Positions 1-11,423 of a DNA stretch of 64,000 nt are shown here, in pieces. How positions within the stretch are numbered: position 1 is the stretch's first letter; every line of letters begins with the position of its first letter. The notes beneath the pieces are model-generated. The model was not told where the DNA came from. It ran no database searches and worked only from the letters and a program-made list of their open reading frames with translations. Source of the DNA: Acanthacorydalis orientalis (Eukaryota; Arthropoda; Insecta; Megaloptera; Corydalidae); assembly GCA_034766995.1 (NCBI GenBank), contig CM068322.1, positions 21,263,245-21,327,244 of the forward strand. Direction: 5' to 3'. The translations under genes and the position numbers were made by a program.

Positions 1-487
1 TTAATCGTGTTGCTATTGTTAATATAAAGAATAATTTAACCTAAAGATGTTTAGTTTTATTTCACAAATGAATTCTTTTTTCAGATCAGAAACCACACAA
101 AATGTTTCTAATTTAATTATCAAATGTTTAATAAATCATTGTTGATTCTTTTTTATATCTATTTTGAATATATTGTCATTATCTTCAAAACACCAAGGTA
201 CAAAAAATCCGATAAGATTCAAAGTTCGATTTTGTAAAAGAAATAATATTTATTATTTGTGGAGTAAAAAGATTCATTTGTGGATTTAGCTACGGTGTCG
301 TATTTGTTTCGTATCCAGTTTTATATAAAATTATAATTAATGTATTATGACATATTGTTCGTTTTCGTAAATATTATTTTTTTAAAACCCTTTTAACAAC
401 ATTTTAATTAATCTGTTAATTCTATATTATCGTATTAAATAAAGTTATAATTATTTATGTCTGTGATCTATTTAATATGCTTGCGTT

Positions 488-640
488 GATGCTATTCGTC
501 CTTTTGTGTCAATTAAGTTTCCGTCTTCTACGACTAGTTTCAACACACGTACAATCTTCAAGCAGATTTAGATAACTCTGATTCAAAACAAATGTTTCCG
601 AGTTATCTTAAACTACCTTAACACATTGACTACCATGGCT
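488..640 (+). repeat. R1 foldback (MITE-like) repeat, copy a
   Basis: This is one of about seven dispersed copies of a palindromic repeat that I call R1. The recognisable arm reads roughly TTCGTCCTTTTG, then ACTAGTTTCAACACACGTAC, then AATCTTCAAGCAGATTTAGA. The arm is followed by its own fold-back: AGATAACTC near 573 pairs exactly with GAGTTATCT near 600. Other copies lie near 13210, 24270, 28888, 32547, 58997 and 62950. No coding potential is seen. It is probably a non-autonomous DNA element or foldback element; the superfamily is unknown. This copy is more eroded than those at 32547 and 58997. Confidence 0.55.
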
Positions 641-720
641 ATTATTTCTGATAGCCAGTGATGTGTTTATGTATATGGCTATCAAATATGATACGTATTT
701 TCAGCCCTTAGGCCATGGTT
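603..720. repeat. Short imperfect inverted repeats (ATGGCTAT/ATAGCC)
   Basis: Directly beside the R1 copy, the sequence can fold through GGCTAT...ATAGCC (near 639-658). A longer imperfect arm pairs the AACACATTGACTACCATGGC side with a GATAGCCAGTGATGTGTTTA side. ATGGCTAT recurs near 676 and GCCATGG near 712. It could be the eroded end of another foldback element or a chance hairpin in AT-rich DNA. Confidence 0.3.
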
Positions 721-1140
721 ATAAAAAATAATATCTATTACATACTTAGCTGCATATTGAAAAAAAGACAGATAACAAAAAAAAATAAAAATACTGGATA
801 TCTCAAATTATTAAAAAAACAAATTTTAACGGGACAACTGAAAGTATAAATATGTTTTTATAAAAAAAAACTTAGAATACGTCAAAATACTACAGAGTAA
901 GTTTTTATTCGAGTATTTCACTTCCTTTATATCGTATATTTTTTTTTTCATCATTAAATAATAGATATTCACTAATAAATTGTACTTCAAACTTACAGTA
1001 TTCTTTCTATTATTTCTTAATATCCATATAAAATTTCAGTTATCCTATTTCTCACTTATTTTATTACAGATTTTCACACTCTTTTCTTTTCTCTACATAC
1101 ATAAATGTTTAGATACAAATATATCTATCTATCTAGCTAT

Positions 1141-1175
<35 letters not shown>

Positions 1176-1179
1176 CATT

Positions 1180-2260
1180 ATACAGTTACAAAGCTACTTT
1201 TTTTATCTAAGATTTATATATTTCGCTTCTGAATGAATTTGATCGATAACGCTAATATATTAACAATATAGTTACGGTTTATATCACATTTGTTAATCTC
1301 ATTTATATTTATCACATGCTTCGACAAGATCTCAAATAAATAATTGAAAATATTTTATTAATGACTGTTTGACGTTAAAATCGATACGAATCTGATTGGA
1401 CCAATTATTTATCACTGTCGAACGAGTCTCAAAAAAAATACAATTGGCGAAAATTCAATTTCGATTGATTTATAGAAATCGCTACCGTCAAATCGGTAAC
1501 AAGTTGTATCAAGTTATATCATGAATGTTACATAAGACTCGAGATACACGTTTCGCACAGGCTGCAATTAAAAAGAAATCAATAGGAACGAGTCACCATC
1601 AGTGCGGCGTTCAACAATCAAATATGACTTTTATCACGATACGAATGTAGCCAGTGTGATATTAGTTTTGCACGTCGTTATAGATTTGAAAAAAGAGAAA
1701 TTAGGTCGAAAATGAGATCGAAAGAATGCCTGAGGAAATATATAAAGTATTGTTTTTTTTTTGTATTGCATTAAATACAAGTCAGTTTTGTAACGAATAG
1801 TTTTTATTTTTTTTTCTTTCGTGTGTCATGTTCTGAATTTAATTAGCTGGATAATAAAGTAATTGTGTATTAGTGGGATTTGAAACAATGGCGTATACTT
1901 TATTGATTTATATTTTTATATCAAGAAACAGACTGAAATATTCTCAAGAGTTTTTTTTATATTCAATTATTTCTGAACGTTTTTTACAATCGTGACGTTT
2001 TTGACGTAGTAATTATTTCCAAACGAATCAATTTTAAATACAATCTAAAATTTCTTCAATTTTCAATCATCTAACTTATTTAATATGCTTTTAAAATTAA
2101 ATATCAAATTGATGAAATACCTAGTTAACTAAATTTCAAATTTATTTGTTTCAAAATCAAAATTTAGAGAATGTGACTGACTAAACAGAAAATTGAAATA
2201 ACATTGTCTTAAAAATAAACTCAAAATTTTCTTGTCGATTACTAAAAAACAAACGGTCAT
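1180..2260. other. AT-rich DNA, no supported gene
   Basis: I see no gene here. The (AC)n(AT)n tract at 1141-1175 lies just before it. A short patch with more CpG (about 1540-1690) stands out from the poly-A/T background, but it has no long frame, TATA/initiator pair or recognisable repeat. Confidence 0.5.
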
Positions 2261-2263
2261 TTT

Positions 2264-2488
2264 ATGATTGAAATATTTCTGCAATTACTTCGAAACAACA
2301 GAGATTTCTTCAGTAACACAAACATAAAAAGTATGTTGTTAAACTCGTACACTAGTGTACTGTGTGAACAAATTTTCTTGTTGATGAAAGAGAACAAAAT
2401 TCCCAAGAGATCAAGATTAACGGACACGCACTTGTCGTCAATAATGAAAGTAGCTCAAGAATGGTAACCTGACATCTATAAATTGTTA
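2264..2488 (+). pseudogene. hAT transposase C-terminal (dimerisation) domain relic
   Basis: A 67-codon frame from 2264 ends in a stop at 2465, and similarity continues past that stop. Visible residues are SVLCEQIFLLMKENK, then RSRLTDTHLSSIMKVAQEW, a stop, then PDIYKLL. The pattern (S-x-L-C-E-Q-x-F-x-x-M-K, about ten residues, R-S/T-R-L-T-D-x-H-L, then P-D-I-x-K-L-L) is the hallmark of the C-terminal hAT dimerisation region. It is seen in hAT transposases and in domesticated relatives of the GTF2IRD2/ZMYM type. Only this terminal piece survives; I could not see the BED zinc finger or the catalytic core upstream. The in-frame TAA between W and PDI shows that it is dead. It sits 1.2 kb upstream of an hAT-type non-autonomous element, but a direct relation is not shown. 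The assignment is by motif memory only. Confidence 0.65.
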
Positions 2489-2544
2489 GTTACACTGAGA
2501 ATAACGAAAACTTTTACAAAACAAAAACGCTCAAGTTCTTCGCA

Positions 2545-2635
2545 TTTAGGTAAGTAAAGGTCAACGGTCTTTTTTAAGAATTCTTTTGTGTGATCGAATG
2601 TGTCTGGTTCGAATCCCGCAGGTGTTATCGAAATA
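2545..2635 (+). repeat. tRNA-like (SINE head or tRNA pseudogene) fragment with B box
   Basis: GGTTCGAATCC at 2606-2616 is a perfect RNA polymerase III B box (T-loop) sequence, followed by CGCAGGTGTTATCG and an A/T-rich tail. About 45 bases upstream, AAGGTCAACGGTC resembles a degraded A box. The T stem does not pair well (about 3 of 5 pairs) and no full cloverleaf forms, so this is not a functional tRNA. A decayed tRNA-derived SINE or tRNA pseudogene fits best. Confidence 0.4.
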
Positions 2636-3552
2636 ATAAAATATAAATAGAAAACATGTGGGTGAACTAATACAAAAAAAGTTTTTGTTTTGGTACATTG
2701 AAGTACTTTTTGTTCAGATACAGATAAATTCCCATTAAAAATACCTACGCATTTGGTATAAAAATAGAAAATTACAAAGAAAAAACAAGCATTCTCAAAG
2801 TTAAAAATATTAACACTATTTTCAATATTTTTTAGTATTATTTCAGAAATTAGATTATTTTTATAATGTTATAAAATGAACTTTTATTAATTACTATGAT
2901 TTCTAATGTATATTGAACGAAAAAAATTAAAAATTAATAATTCGATTTGCATGTAGTTTTCAGAGTAAAAATCATTAACTCTTAATTTATTATGAATAGA
3001 TATAGGTTAAAAAAGTAAGACTTTAGAGATTTTCTAGAGATAAAGCTGTATAAACACATGAATCGTCTATTTTTCCCATTTTTTTAATTTTTAAATAAAA
3101 TAGTATTTAATATTATGAGTAATATAACAAAAACTTCTTAAGAGAAAAATGTAAAAAAAATTTTAACTTTCACAAAAAATTATTATAATTAATTCTGACT
3201 TAAGTAGAATTTACAAAAATGACCTATATTTTAAACTAATCTATTTAATTTAAAGAGTCTGAAGATAAACAAAATTAAAACCGTTCGTAAGAAAAAAGAA
3301 TTTGATAGTGATCTCAAAGATAAAGTAATAATATGAAGATAAGAAAAAGTTAAATGTAAAGAGATGAACAATAAAAAAATATTTTACTTCTACAAATTAA
3401 TATTTTATTAACCACACAAAGCACAAAAAAAATTGATTGAAACATATTTTGATATCAATACAATTATATTCAGAATGTTAAAATACAAAAAACTTTTTAA
3501 TTAATATGATCAGTCTTGTGTATATCTTACTATAGTATTCTTACAATCCTTG

Positions 3553-3678
3553 GAGTCAAATAAAATGCGCATAAGCAACTATTGTATATAATTAATGATT
3601 CTTTATTGAACATTCATGGGGTGAATAAAAACGAATTTATTAAAGTGAATTTAGCTACAATTCTAGAAATATTTTATG

Positions 3679-3681
<3 letters not shown>
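3553..3681 (+). repeat. R2 dispersed repeat, copy
   Basis: R2 is a second dispersed family. Its shared blocks in order are: ATGGCATC with ATTGAAATGCGC; AAGCAAC; AATCAATTATTGAACATTT; TTTGATCAGAAA; GTGGAGTGAAAAATTCATTT; AATTTAGCTACAAT; and AGAAATATTTTATGA. This copy shows AAATGCGCATAAGCAACTAT, TTATTGAACATTCATGGGGT, GAATTTAGCTACAATTCTAG and AAATATTTTATGAA. It runs straight into an (AT)n tract. No coding capacity is seen and the origin is unknown. Confidence 0.5.
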
Positions 3682-3715
<34 letters not shown>

Positions 3716-3718
<3 letters not shown>

Positions 3719-3723
3719 GTATG
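3716..3723. repeat. Target-site duplication, left (TATGTATG)
   Basis: TATGTATG lies immediately before the left terminus of the element at 3724-4334. An identical 8-mer follows the right terminus at 4335-4342. Eight bases is the usual hAT target duplication length. The motif is simple sequence, so chance matching is easier than for a complex 8-mer. Confidence 0.75.
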
Positions 3724-4334
3724 CAGTGATGGTTAAGAGGGGGCTGACTGGGCGGTCGCCTGAGGCCCCGTGGGTGAGAGGGCCACCGTTGAAGATCTCA
3801 AAAATAGCAAGCAAACAAAATTACATCTACAGTGAAGAATCAAGTAGGTGTTGGACTTCGTTGCCGCCAGGGGCCTCAGGTTCGAGGAAAAACTATTCAT
3901 TACATAAAGAAATGAAGCTTACACTTCAATGTCTTAACTGACAATAAAAAATTTGTCTGAAAAATGAAAATATATGTAGCAAAATGACCAGTGGGGAAAG
4001 GGAAAGAAACGAGAGAAAAAAAGTTTTGCTTGCAATACCATAGGTGATATCATGAAATTTTAGTTGTATTTTTATTCATACAGCACCCCTACATAACAAT
4101 ATCACCGTCAGTCGTTGATATAGTTATAGTTCTTGTTTCTTTATTTTTCTGAAGAATAATTCATAATATTTTATTCTGATAAAATTTATATATTTATAGA
4201 ATAGTGTTATAGATAGAAAGAAAAATGTTATAAAATATATTTTTATATAAAGCAGTTTTTTTGATCGTCAGATAAATTTTGGGGGTCCCGTAAGGTTTAC
4301 CGCCAGAAGCCCCCAAAGGGTTAATCTGCCCCTG
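3724..4334. mobile_element. Non-autonomous hAT-type element with terminal inverted repeats
   Basis: This is a 611-bp element whose GC-rich ends stand out sharply from the AT background. The left end begins CAGTGATGGTTAAGAGGGGG and continues CTGACTGGGCGGT. The complement of the right end begins CAGGGGCAGATTAACCCTTT and continues GGGGGCTTCTGGCGGT. The two share the CAG-G-G--TTAA---GGGGGCT-CTGG-GGT pattern. CAG...CTG ends, 8-bp flanking duplications (TATGTATG on both sides) and subterminal GGCC-rich palindromes (GCCTGAGGCCCC near 3759, with an opposing copy near 3863-3881) are typical of hAT elements. The frame that runs through its left half starts outside the element and has no transposase motif, so the element is non-autonomous. 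It was inserted beside the (AT)n tract that ends the R2 copy at 3553-3681. Confidence 0.8.
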
Positions 4335-4342
4335 TATGTATG
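4335..4342. repeat. Target-site duplication, right (TATGTATG)
   Basis: An exact repeat of the 8 bases at 3716-3723, directly after the CTG terminus of the hAT-type element. Confidence 0.75.
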
Positions 4343-4487
4343 TATTTATATATTCATTTTTTTACCATTCTGTTCTTAAGCAATTACATGATTTTTTTAA
4401 AACAAAATAGAATAGCACTGGTATCTTATTTCCGTTTTATATTAACTTACATATATATATATATATTACCTAATTTAAATATAAAAC

Positions 4488-4489
<2 letters not shown>

Positions 4490-4536
<47 letters not shown>

Positions 4537-4556
4537 ATATATATATATATATATAT
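4490..4556. repeat. (AT)n microsatellite
   Basis: A nearly pure AT dinucleotide tract, broken once by TTTG near 4532. Read-through creates a false Tyr-Ile ORF. Confidence 0.95.
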
Positions 4557-4943
4557 GATGTGTATAGGGTATAATAAGGAAACAGACTCGTGAATATATT
4601 AGTTATGCAAAAATATTTCATTTCGAAACTTCGTCATTCCAACCATATTCCATTGTATAAATATTTTGTCCTCAGTTTGAATTCATTAGAATCATTTTAA
4701 TATTACTATTATTATATTTATTATTCGCTTTATAATGTAAATACAATTTTATATCTTACATGTAGCTATCATAACAAGACAACACTCGGAAGTTTAAAGC
4801 CGTTGCTAGATATTATATGTAAGTATGAATATCGTACCAACAATAATAATTTAGTTTTAAGGTTTATTTGCGAACAGTCATGCAAAATAACATCAGTAAA
4901 CAACATACCATTAAGCTAACAGATTATAATAAGTGTATGCATA

Positions 4944-5014
4944 CAGAGGTTTGTAGTGCAGTGGATATAACGTTAATTTACCATTGTGGAAATCAAGTCA
5001 GGTCTGACTAAGAT
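4944..5014 (+). repeat. tRNA-like fragment with A box (SINE head or pseudogene)
   Basis: TAGTGCAGTGG (near 4953) fits the polymerase III A box (TRGYNNARNGG), sitting after GAGGTTTG as in a tRNA 5' half. About 45 bases on, AGGTCTGACT stands where a B box would be, but it has lost the TTCGA core. Acceptor-stem pairing is not convincing. It is probably a decayed tRNA pseudogene or SINE, unrelated in sequence to the fragment at 2545. Confidence 0.35.
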
Positions 5015-5085
5015 ATAATGGACTTTTTCTCTTATATTCGGTCTTTTTTCTTCTTCGTTCTGTTTTTTTCTCGCTATGTATATTA

Positions 5086-5129
<44 letters not shown>

Positions 5130-5131
<2 letters not shown>

Positions 5132-8033
5132 GAATAACAAATAGGTGAACATGATTTTTTACTTTTAAATATTCGCACATCAAAAATTATTTTTGTTTGA
5201 TTGATTATACCGAATGTTTTAAAAATTAATGCATTCATCATTCTTGACACAATTGTCATTTAATTACAGGCTGGTCGAAAAAAGTAAATCTGTACTGTTG
5301 TGTTATTGATCCAGAATAAAAATGTATTGTGTGAAAATATACTACACTATATTAATACAAATATAATATCTACTGTATAGATATAAACTATTTCAGCACA
5401 GTAATTAAAATTAATTAAAACAAATACGTTTTTTATTCTATTATTTATAAATTTAGTAATAAGTAAGGTAATGTTTACTCATTTACAATGTCATACTAAT
5501 CTATTTTGAACTGATGTATATAAATAGATAATCGAAGAGTAATAATTATAATTAAAAAAACAAACATAGAAGACAAAGTGCAAATTGATAACATGGAAAA
5601 TTAAAATTACAAAAAATTTAATAAAATTTTATTTTATTTCCATTTTAAATGAAAAAGATTTTTAAGTGAATATTTAAACTAACTTTTTTAATTTCTTTAA
5701 AAAAATATATTTGATTTTTTCTATAAAAAATATAGTATAGAGTTAGTCAATAATATTTTAATAAACAAAATATATAATCAAAAAGTAGATTTTTTTAAAA
5801 GAACTATACTAATTTAAACAAGAATTAGCCAATCATTACTTTTAATTAATACTTGAATTACAAATTCCTCAATCTTAAAGTATAAAATAAATTGTATTTC
5901 TATATATAAAAAATAATTCATAGTAAAATTTCTATAAAACATTTTTTTTCATGTAAACCACCTCCTTTCAACCCCACTCTCCCCGCCGCATTCTACGAAT
6001 AGCAAATTAATCATTTCCATTTCCTATCATTCGATGTTTCACGAATCGTCATATTCGTCAATTCCAATGAAACAGTATTTGGGTACGGTCAGTTTTATTT
6101 TGGTTTCTCTATATGTACCTCTAAGAAGGGTATGAAATATCAGTGTACAGAAGAACTCAAATCAATTACAAATACCGTGTATACAGAAGTTTTAGAATAA
6201 TTTTTCAATAAGGTACAATAAGTTTTCGTTTGTTTAACTATTTTCACGGTTTCATTTAAAATAAAAAAATAAATTTCATTGCGCAATATCTTTATTTCGT
6301 TTTACATTTTTCTTTTAAAAATTGTTAACACAACGAAAGCGAGCAAGAAGATCGGAGGTGGATCCCTCTGATAGTCAACGAGCGTAATGAGTAGGGGGAG
6401 GACCTTTCTGATATTTAAAAACAAAAATATATTTTGTGCATATTTCACTTGAAAAATGATTGTTTATTACTGCAGCAAATTTTAAGAACCACTGCTGCAT
6501 TTTTCGATTTAAACTGCGATACTTATAAGAAAAACATTTATTCAAAATAATTATCGATTATGTATTATTACTAATTACAATACATATATAATAATTAAAT
6601 TTAAATTATAACAACATACTATTTTATATAAATAGGCTAATAAATAACAAACAAAAAATTACTGAGAAAAAAAATAATTCAATTCTAAAAAGTTAATGTT
6701 CTTTTATTAAAATATTTAAAATATATTTTAATTTTATAAACATATTCATACGTCTGCAAATCCTAGTTAAATCAAACAAAAATATTAATTTCTATATACT
6801 AAACTCTCCATAAATAACAGCTTACTCTTAATGAAATATCGTATTAACAATGAACACAAACGTATTAAATACTTCCTGGTATCAGTTACCATCGAAAATT
6901 AGCAGAGATAAATTATGAATGAGAAGGTCAAACAGTACAAATAGTGAAAATTCAACGAAACGCTGTGCAAAATGTTAGCGTATTTATAAAAAAGGTCAGT
7001 GTAAATTTTTTTCGGTATCAACAAACATATCAACGTTAATTCGACATAATCCGCTGCCATGAAAAAAAGCACCGGGAAGAACACGCATACTAAATAAAAA
7101 TATACAGAGAAGGTAAACAGAGCAGAAATACAGTACGGACATAAATATAATAAATAAATAGATATTTGAAGAACATGGACGAAAGTAACAGCAGACGACG
7201 GTCAAATATATATGTACAGATGTTACCATCTACTCAGAAAGTGATAATGGCGAAATAATTGTAACCTTATAACAATAAAATCGTGGATAGTATCTTTTTC
7301 GTTCGATTCTCTTCGGCATCGTTTTTATGAATGCAGTGGCGTTTGTTCGTACATCAGGAACAAGAGCACATCCTGTGCCGTTAAAAACGGACTACGGAGG
7401 GCGTGCGTGCGCTTTACGCTTCATCCTTAAAGCCGCTCGAATCGAATATGACATTCCTCTTTTTGCTCTGCGAACGTTCTTCTTTTCTTTTTGTTCTTCG
7501 AGTACGAAAGGAGATGTCTCGCTTTTATTGAATCTTTTTCCGATAATGATATCTTTTCATAAGGAAAAATTACAATTTTCACGATTCTATTTATTTATGT
7601 TCGAATGTTATTTTATACTAACGCGATTTTTTACGTTTCGGTTCTATTATATATTATTTTTTTGTATTTTTTTTATAATTTCATTTAAGTACGTTATTTT
7701 TTTTATTTTTCTAGTTTCATATCTGAGGAACTGAATTCAATTAGTGATGTAAGTTTACTGCTTTTATTGATTTTAAAAAGAAATATATACGTTTTTTATT
7801 CTAGTTATGTCTATTCATGAATTTCAATTGTTCTTTCATGTTTTTTTTAAACTAAATGCAAAATTATAAATTCATTTAATAGAAATAAAATACTTTTATT
7901 CGATATTCAATACTTATTGTACAGAAAAAATTTTTTCAAACTCGGTAATTTAATTTAAAAACACTGCAAAGTGACTGGAAACATGAATTATTCCATCCAC
8001 TTTCACATTAATTTTTAGCACTATGAAATTTGA

Positions 8034-8079
<46 letters not shown>

Positions 8080-8545
8080 TTATAAAAGAATAAAAAAACA
8101 ATTATTTTGTGAACTAATAAAATATCAAAATATATTTTTCACTTTAACAAAATATATTTAATTAGAAATAAAAAGCATAACGTACAATAACGAACATGTA
8201 CATACATATCCATTAACATTACTTAACCATTGACGTATGCTCTGACATCGTTATACTTGTTCGTTCTTACATAAAATTTAAAATTTTATCATTTGCGTCT
8301 TCTGAAAATGAGTTCCTCCGGGTATACATTTTTAATGATGCACTTTCTCCAGCGGAAGTTTTGATGAGTTGTATTGACGTTATTTAGAAAATGGCGAATC
8401 ACAAACTGTCTCGACTCAAAGGAAATACAAAAAAGGAAAATGTGACTAGTCATAAGATCATAACACGCAAAAGGCCAACAATATTTATGCGAAGAATGAC
8501 ATATGACATATAGGATTCTTCGTTATGACATACATGCACAATTCA

Positions 8546-8548
<3 letters not shown>
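5130..8548. other. AT-rich DNA with a few GC-richer patches, no supported gene
   Basis: No gene can be supported. Three patches differ from the background. Near 5955-5995 there is a C-rich run (CCCCACTCTCCCCGCCGC). Near 6330-6410 there are two similar phrases, GGATCCCTCTGATA and GGACCTTTCTGATA. Near 7260-7520 there is a CpG-bearing stretch. A plus-strand frame of 135 codons starts in the last patch at 7327. Its first 50 or so codons have mixed composition and the rest is a Phe/Ile/Tyr-rich AT frame, so I do not call it a gene. An (AT)n tract lies at 8035-8077. Confidence 0.4.
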
Positions 8549-8588
<40 letters not shown>

Positions 8589-8634
8589 TATAAATATTTA
8601 TATATAGAGAGAGAGAGAGGGAAAGAGAGGAGGA
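8549..8634. repeat. (TA)n followed by (GA)n microsatellite
   Basis: The tract is TA dinucleotides to 8585, a TAAATAT spacer, then purine-only GAGAG repeats from 8606. Compound (TA)n(GA)n tracts recur at 8894, 26727 and 44080 and, as (CT)n(AT)n, at 58839. Confidence 0.95.
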
Positions 8635-8892
8635 GATAAATTAAATGAAAAATGTAAATACATTATTTGAATTCGCACTTGCAAAATTTCAAAAAATTTA
8701 TTTCATTTCCTTGACATATTTATTTTGCCTTAAAAGAAAGATTTACTTAATTTAAATAAAAGAAAGTTTATCTGAAAAATATAAAACTTTGGAAATGGTA
8801 CACAAAATATATTTCTAAGAAATTATACATACTTGTAATTATAACACCATACTTTATCCAAAGTTATAAATCAACAAATTGATTGTACCTAT

Positions 8893-8893
<1 letters not shown>

Positions 8894-8946
<53 letters not shown>
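8894..8946. repeat. (TA)n(GA)n microsatellite
   Basis: About 20 bases of TA followed by over 30 bases of pure GA on the same strand. Confidence 0.95.
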
Positions 8947-8949
<3 letters not shown>

Positions 8950-9524
8950 TCAAATAGTGTATTGAAGTATTTTAATAAGTTTTAATTTCTAGAAAATAAA
9001 ACAAAATTTCAATGAAGTATTACATAACTACCTTTGTAAATACTCAACTTGATAGGCAGACTTTTATAAAAGCAACAATAAATTCTTAAACCGTTCATCA
9101 ACTTCGAGTATTTTGTTAAATTAAACTTAATTATGATTAAAACAATTAATGTATGCTTGCATACCTCTATGAATGTTTTGGATTGTTTAACTTCCTTTTA
9201 AATATTTCCAAGAATTCTAATTGAAATTTGATTATCTATACATTTTCTACCTACTGTTATTTGAAAATTTATCTCTTTTTACTACAAAGAGATTATCAGT
9301 TTAAAAATATTTAATTTCAATAACCAGAAACTTTAAACGATTTACATTTTTTTTTAAACATTCCTTAACAATATTTACCAATATAATCAAATGAGTGTTT
9401 TTAAAATTTAAGGCATGTAAACAGATTACTTTATTTTCAAAAATTTACTTTTTATCCGCTCCATAAAACCCAAGCATTTTCTGTCAATAAATTTAAAATA
9501 ATCAATAAATTTGTGTTACCAAAA

Positions 9525-9625
9525 TACACATAAACAAAAATAATTTATCAATAATCAAATATTGATCATTCTTGATAAGAAAAAAAATGTTGTTTATAAT
9601 ATGAGTGGTAAATTCAGTACGAAAC
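9525..9625 (+). repeat. R2 dispersed repeat, weak copy
   Basis: It shows CAATAATCAAATATTGATCA, then TCTTGATAAGAA, then ATGAGTGGTAAATTCAG, in the same order as other R2 copies. It is strongly diverged and could be partly chance in AT-rich DNA. Confidence 0.3.
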
Positions 9626-9717
9626 TGAATTCAGTTAGAGTGTAAAGACTATACCGAAACTAAATTATTTTTAAGATAATTCAGACCTTTCATAAAAACA
9701 TATTTGAATAATAAAAA

Positions 9718-9764
<47 letters not shown>

Positions 9765-9766
9765 TA

Positions 9767-11177
9767 CAGACATACATACACACACTATACATCTGTGTAT
9801 AAAACGCAATTAAATTTAAGAAAAAAATGTTCAATTTTTTCGTATATTGAAGATAGAAGACGCATGATAATAATAAAATAATTTTAGTATGTAGATTTCT
9901 AAATGGAAAATTCCAAAGAAATATAAGGTAATATAATGTTCACTTCTCCATTTACTTGGTGCTTAAGAAAGGCGCTACCCCCACATTCTAATTTTTGATG
10001 TCATAATTTTTATCCCTGTTCTATAAGATACACCCGAATATTACAACCAATTTTTTGGCGATCAAAGTATGATGTATGCCAAGATATAATATATATATAT
10101 ATATATAAGATAAAACTCAAACGTATATTCAATTCAAAATTGTATCCCTGTTTATAGGAAAATTGATTTTTTTATTATGGATTTTATTTTTAATTCTCTG
10201 AATAAATTTGTTCTGAGAAAATTATATTCTCCAAATTAGGTTCTCTCTTTTTAAAAAAGTTTTTAAGCGTAGGTGCACGTAAATTATTAGTAACTGTTAA
10301 AATAATTTTCGACCTTCGACAAATGCTTTAAAAACTTTATTCTTAATAAAAAAAATTTTTGAAAATTGAAATCATTCAAGTAATAGATTCAATATTCTTC
10401 AAATAGTCCAGTAAGTAACAGAAATAATCACATTTTCCAAAAATGAATTATAAATGATAATATAAAAAAATACAAGAAAGGAGAAGTATGTGGTTGGATA
10501 TGAATTTAAGAAGATAATGTTGGAATAAAAAGTAGATATACAATCAAAAACTTCTAACGTAACTCATTTTTAAAGTGTAGATTATAAACTGTTGGACTTT
10601 TTAAGAGCATTTCTTTTTTATGCGATAATTGATCGTTCTTATTGTTTTATATAAATTACTATGCAGATGCTCATTCAAGTTATTTCAAGAGATAATTTTC
10701 ATAAAGTGGGAATTTAAAAGGTAGATAGCTGTTTAAACACACCCAACTTTTGTATAAAAATAATAGTTTAATAGTAATGTACATCAGTATAATAAAATTC
10801 TAAAAATAGAGTGATTTAAAATTAATATTATTCTACAAATATAATTATATAAAAACATCTCTATTTATAAACTCCATCTGCAAGAATATTAAATATTTTT
10901 ATCACGATTATGTAACTAGAATTCAGTTTGTAAATAATTACTTATTATTTTATTAATAAAATAATAGAACTTATTTCTTTCTTTATATATTTTCAAAATA
11001 TTCCATTTTAATAATAAATTTTAAAGTCAAAAGAAAACACTTATAATCAAACTGAAATTTAAAAAATGGATTTCGTAATGTTTTTGATAAAGTTTTCATT
11101 TTGAAAATGTTAAAATGTCGTTAATTGGTGAATATGTATAAAAAAATTTAATGAAAAAAAATTATTTAACACCTTCG
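9767..11177. other. AT-rich DNA, no supported gene
   Basis: I see no gene. A short, slightly GC-richer piece near 9950-10080 (GGCGCTACCCCCACATTC) has no recognisable match. A small (AT)n tract lies at 10085-10107. Confidence 0.5.
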
Positions 11178-11211
11178 ATATATATATATATATATAAACT
11201 TACGTCATATC

Positions 11212-11251
<40 letters not shown>

Positions 11252-11325
11252 CGCATTATTGACTTATGTAATATCATTTAAATCGTTTTTTAAAAAATAT
11301 TTCGAATACAATTTATTAATTTTTT

Positions 11326-11419
<94 letters not shown>
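11178..11419. repeat. Cluster of three (AT)n/(AC)n tracts
   Basis: TA tracts at 11178-11196, 11218-11248 and 11326-11419, the last with CATATA and (AC)n interruptions. A Tyr-Ile ORF across it on the minus strand is microsatellite read-through. Confidence 0.9.

Positions 11420-11423
<4 letters not shown>

Noticed and set aside
3582..3941. 119-codon ORF
   Set aside because: It runs from an R2 repeat through an (AT)n tract and across the left end of the hAT-type element, so it joins three unrelated sequences.
6110..6147. TATATG at -32 of a TCAGTG word on the plus strand
   Set aside because: The TATA match is poor, there is no compositional change downstream, and such pairs are expected by chance in DNA this AT-rich.
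7327..7734. 135-codon ORF, the longest in the window
   Set aside because: The first third has mixed composition but no known motif, and the rest is a Phe/Ile/Tyr-rich frame dictated by base composition. No promoter or splice support was found.
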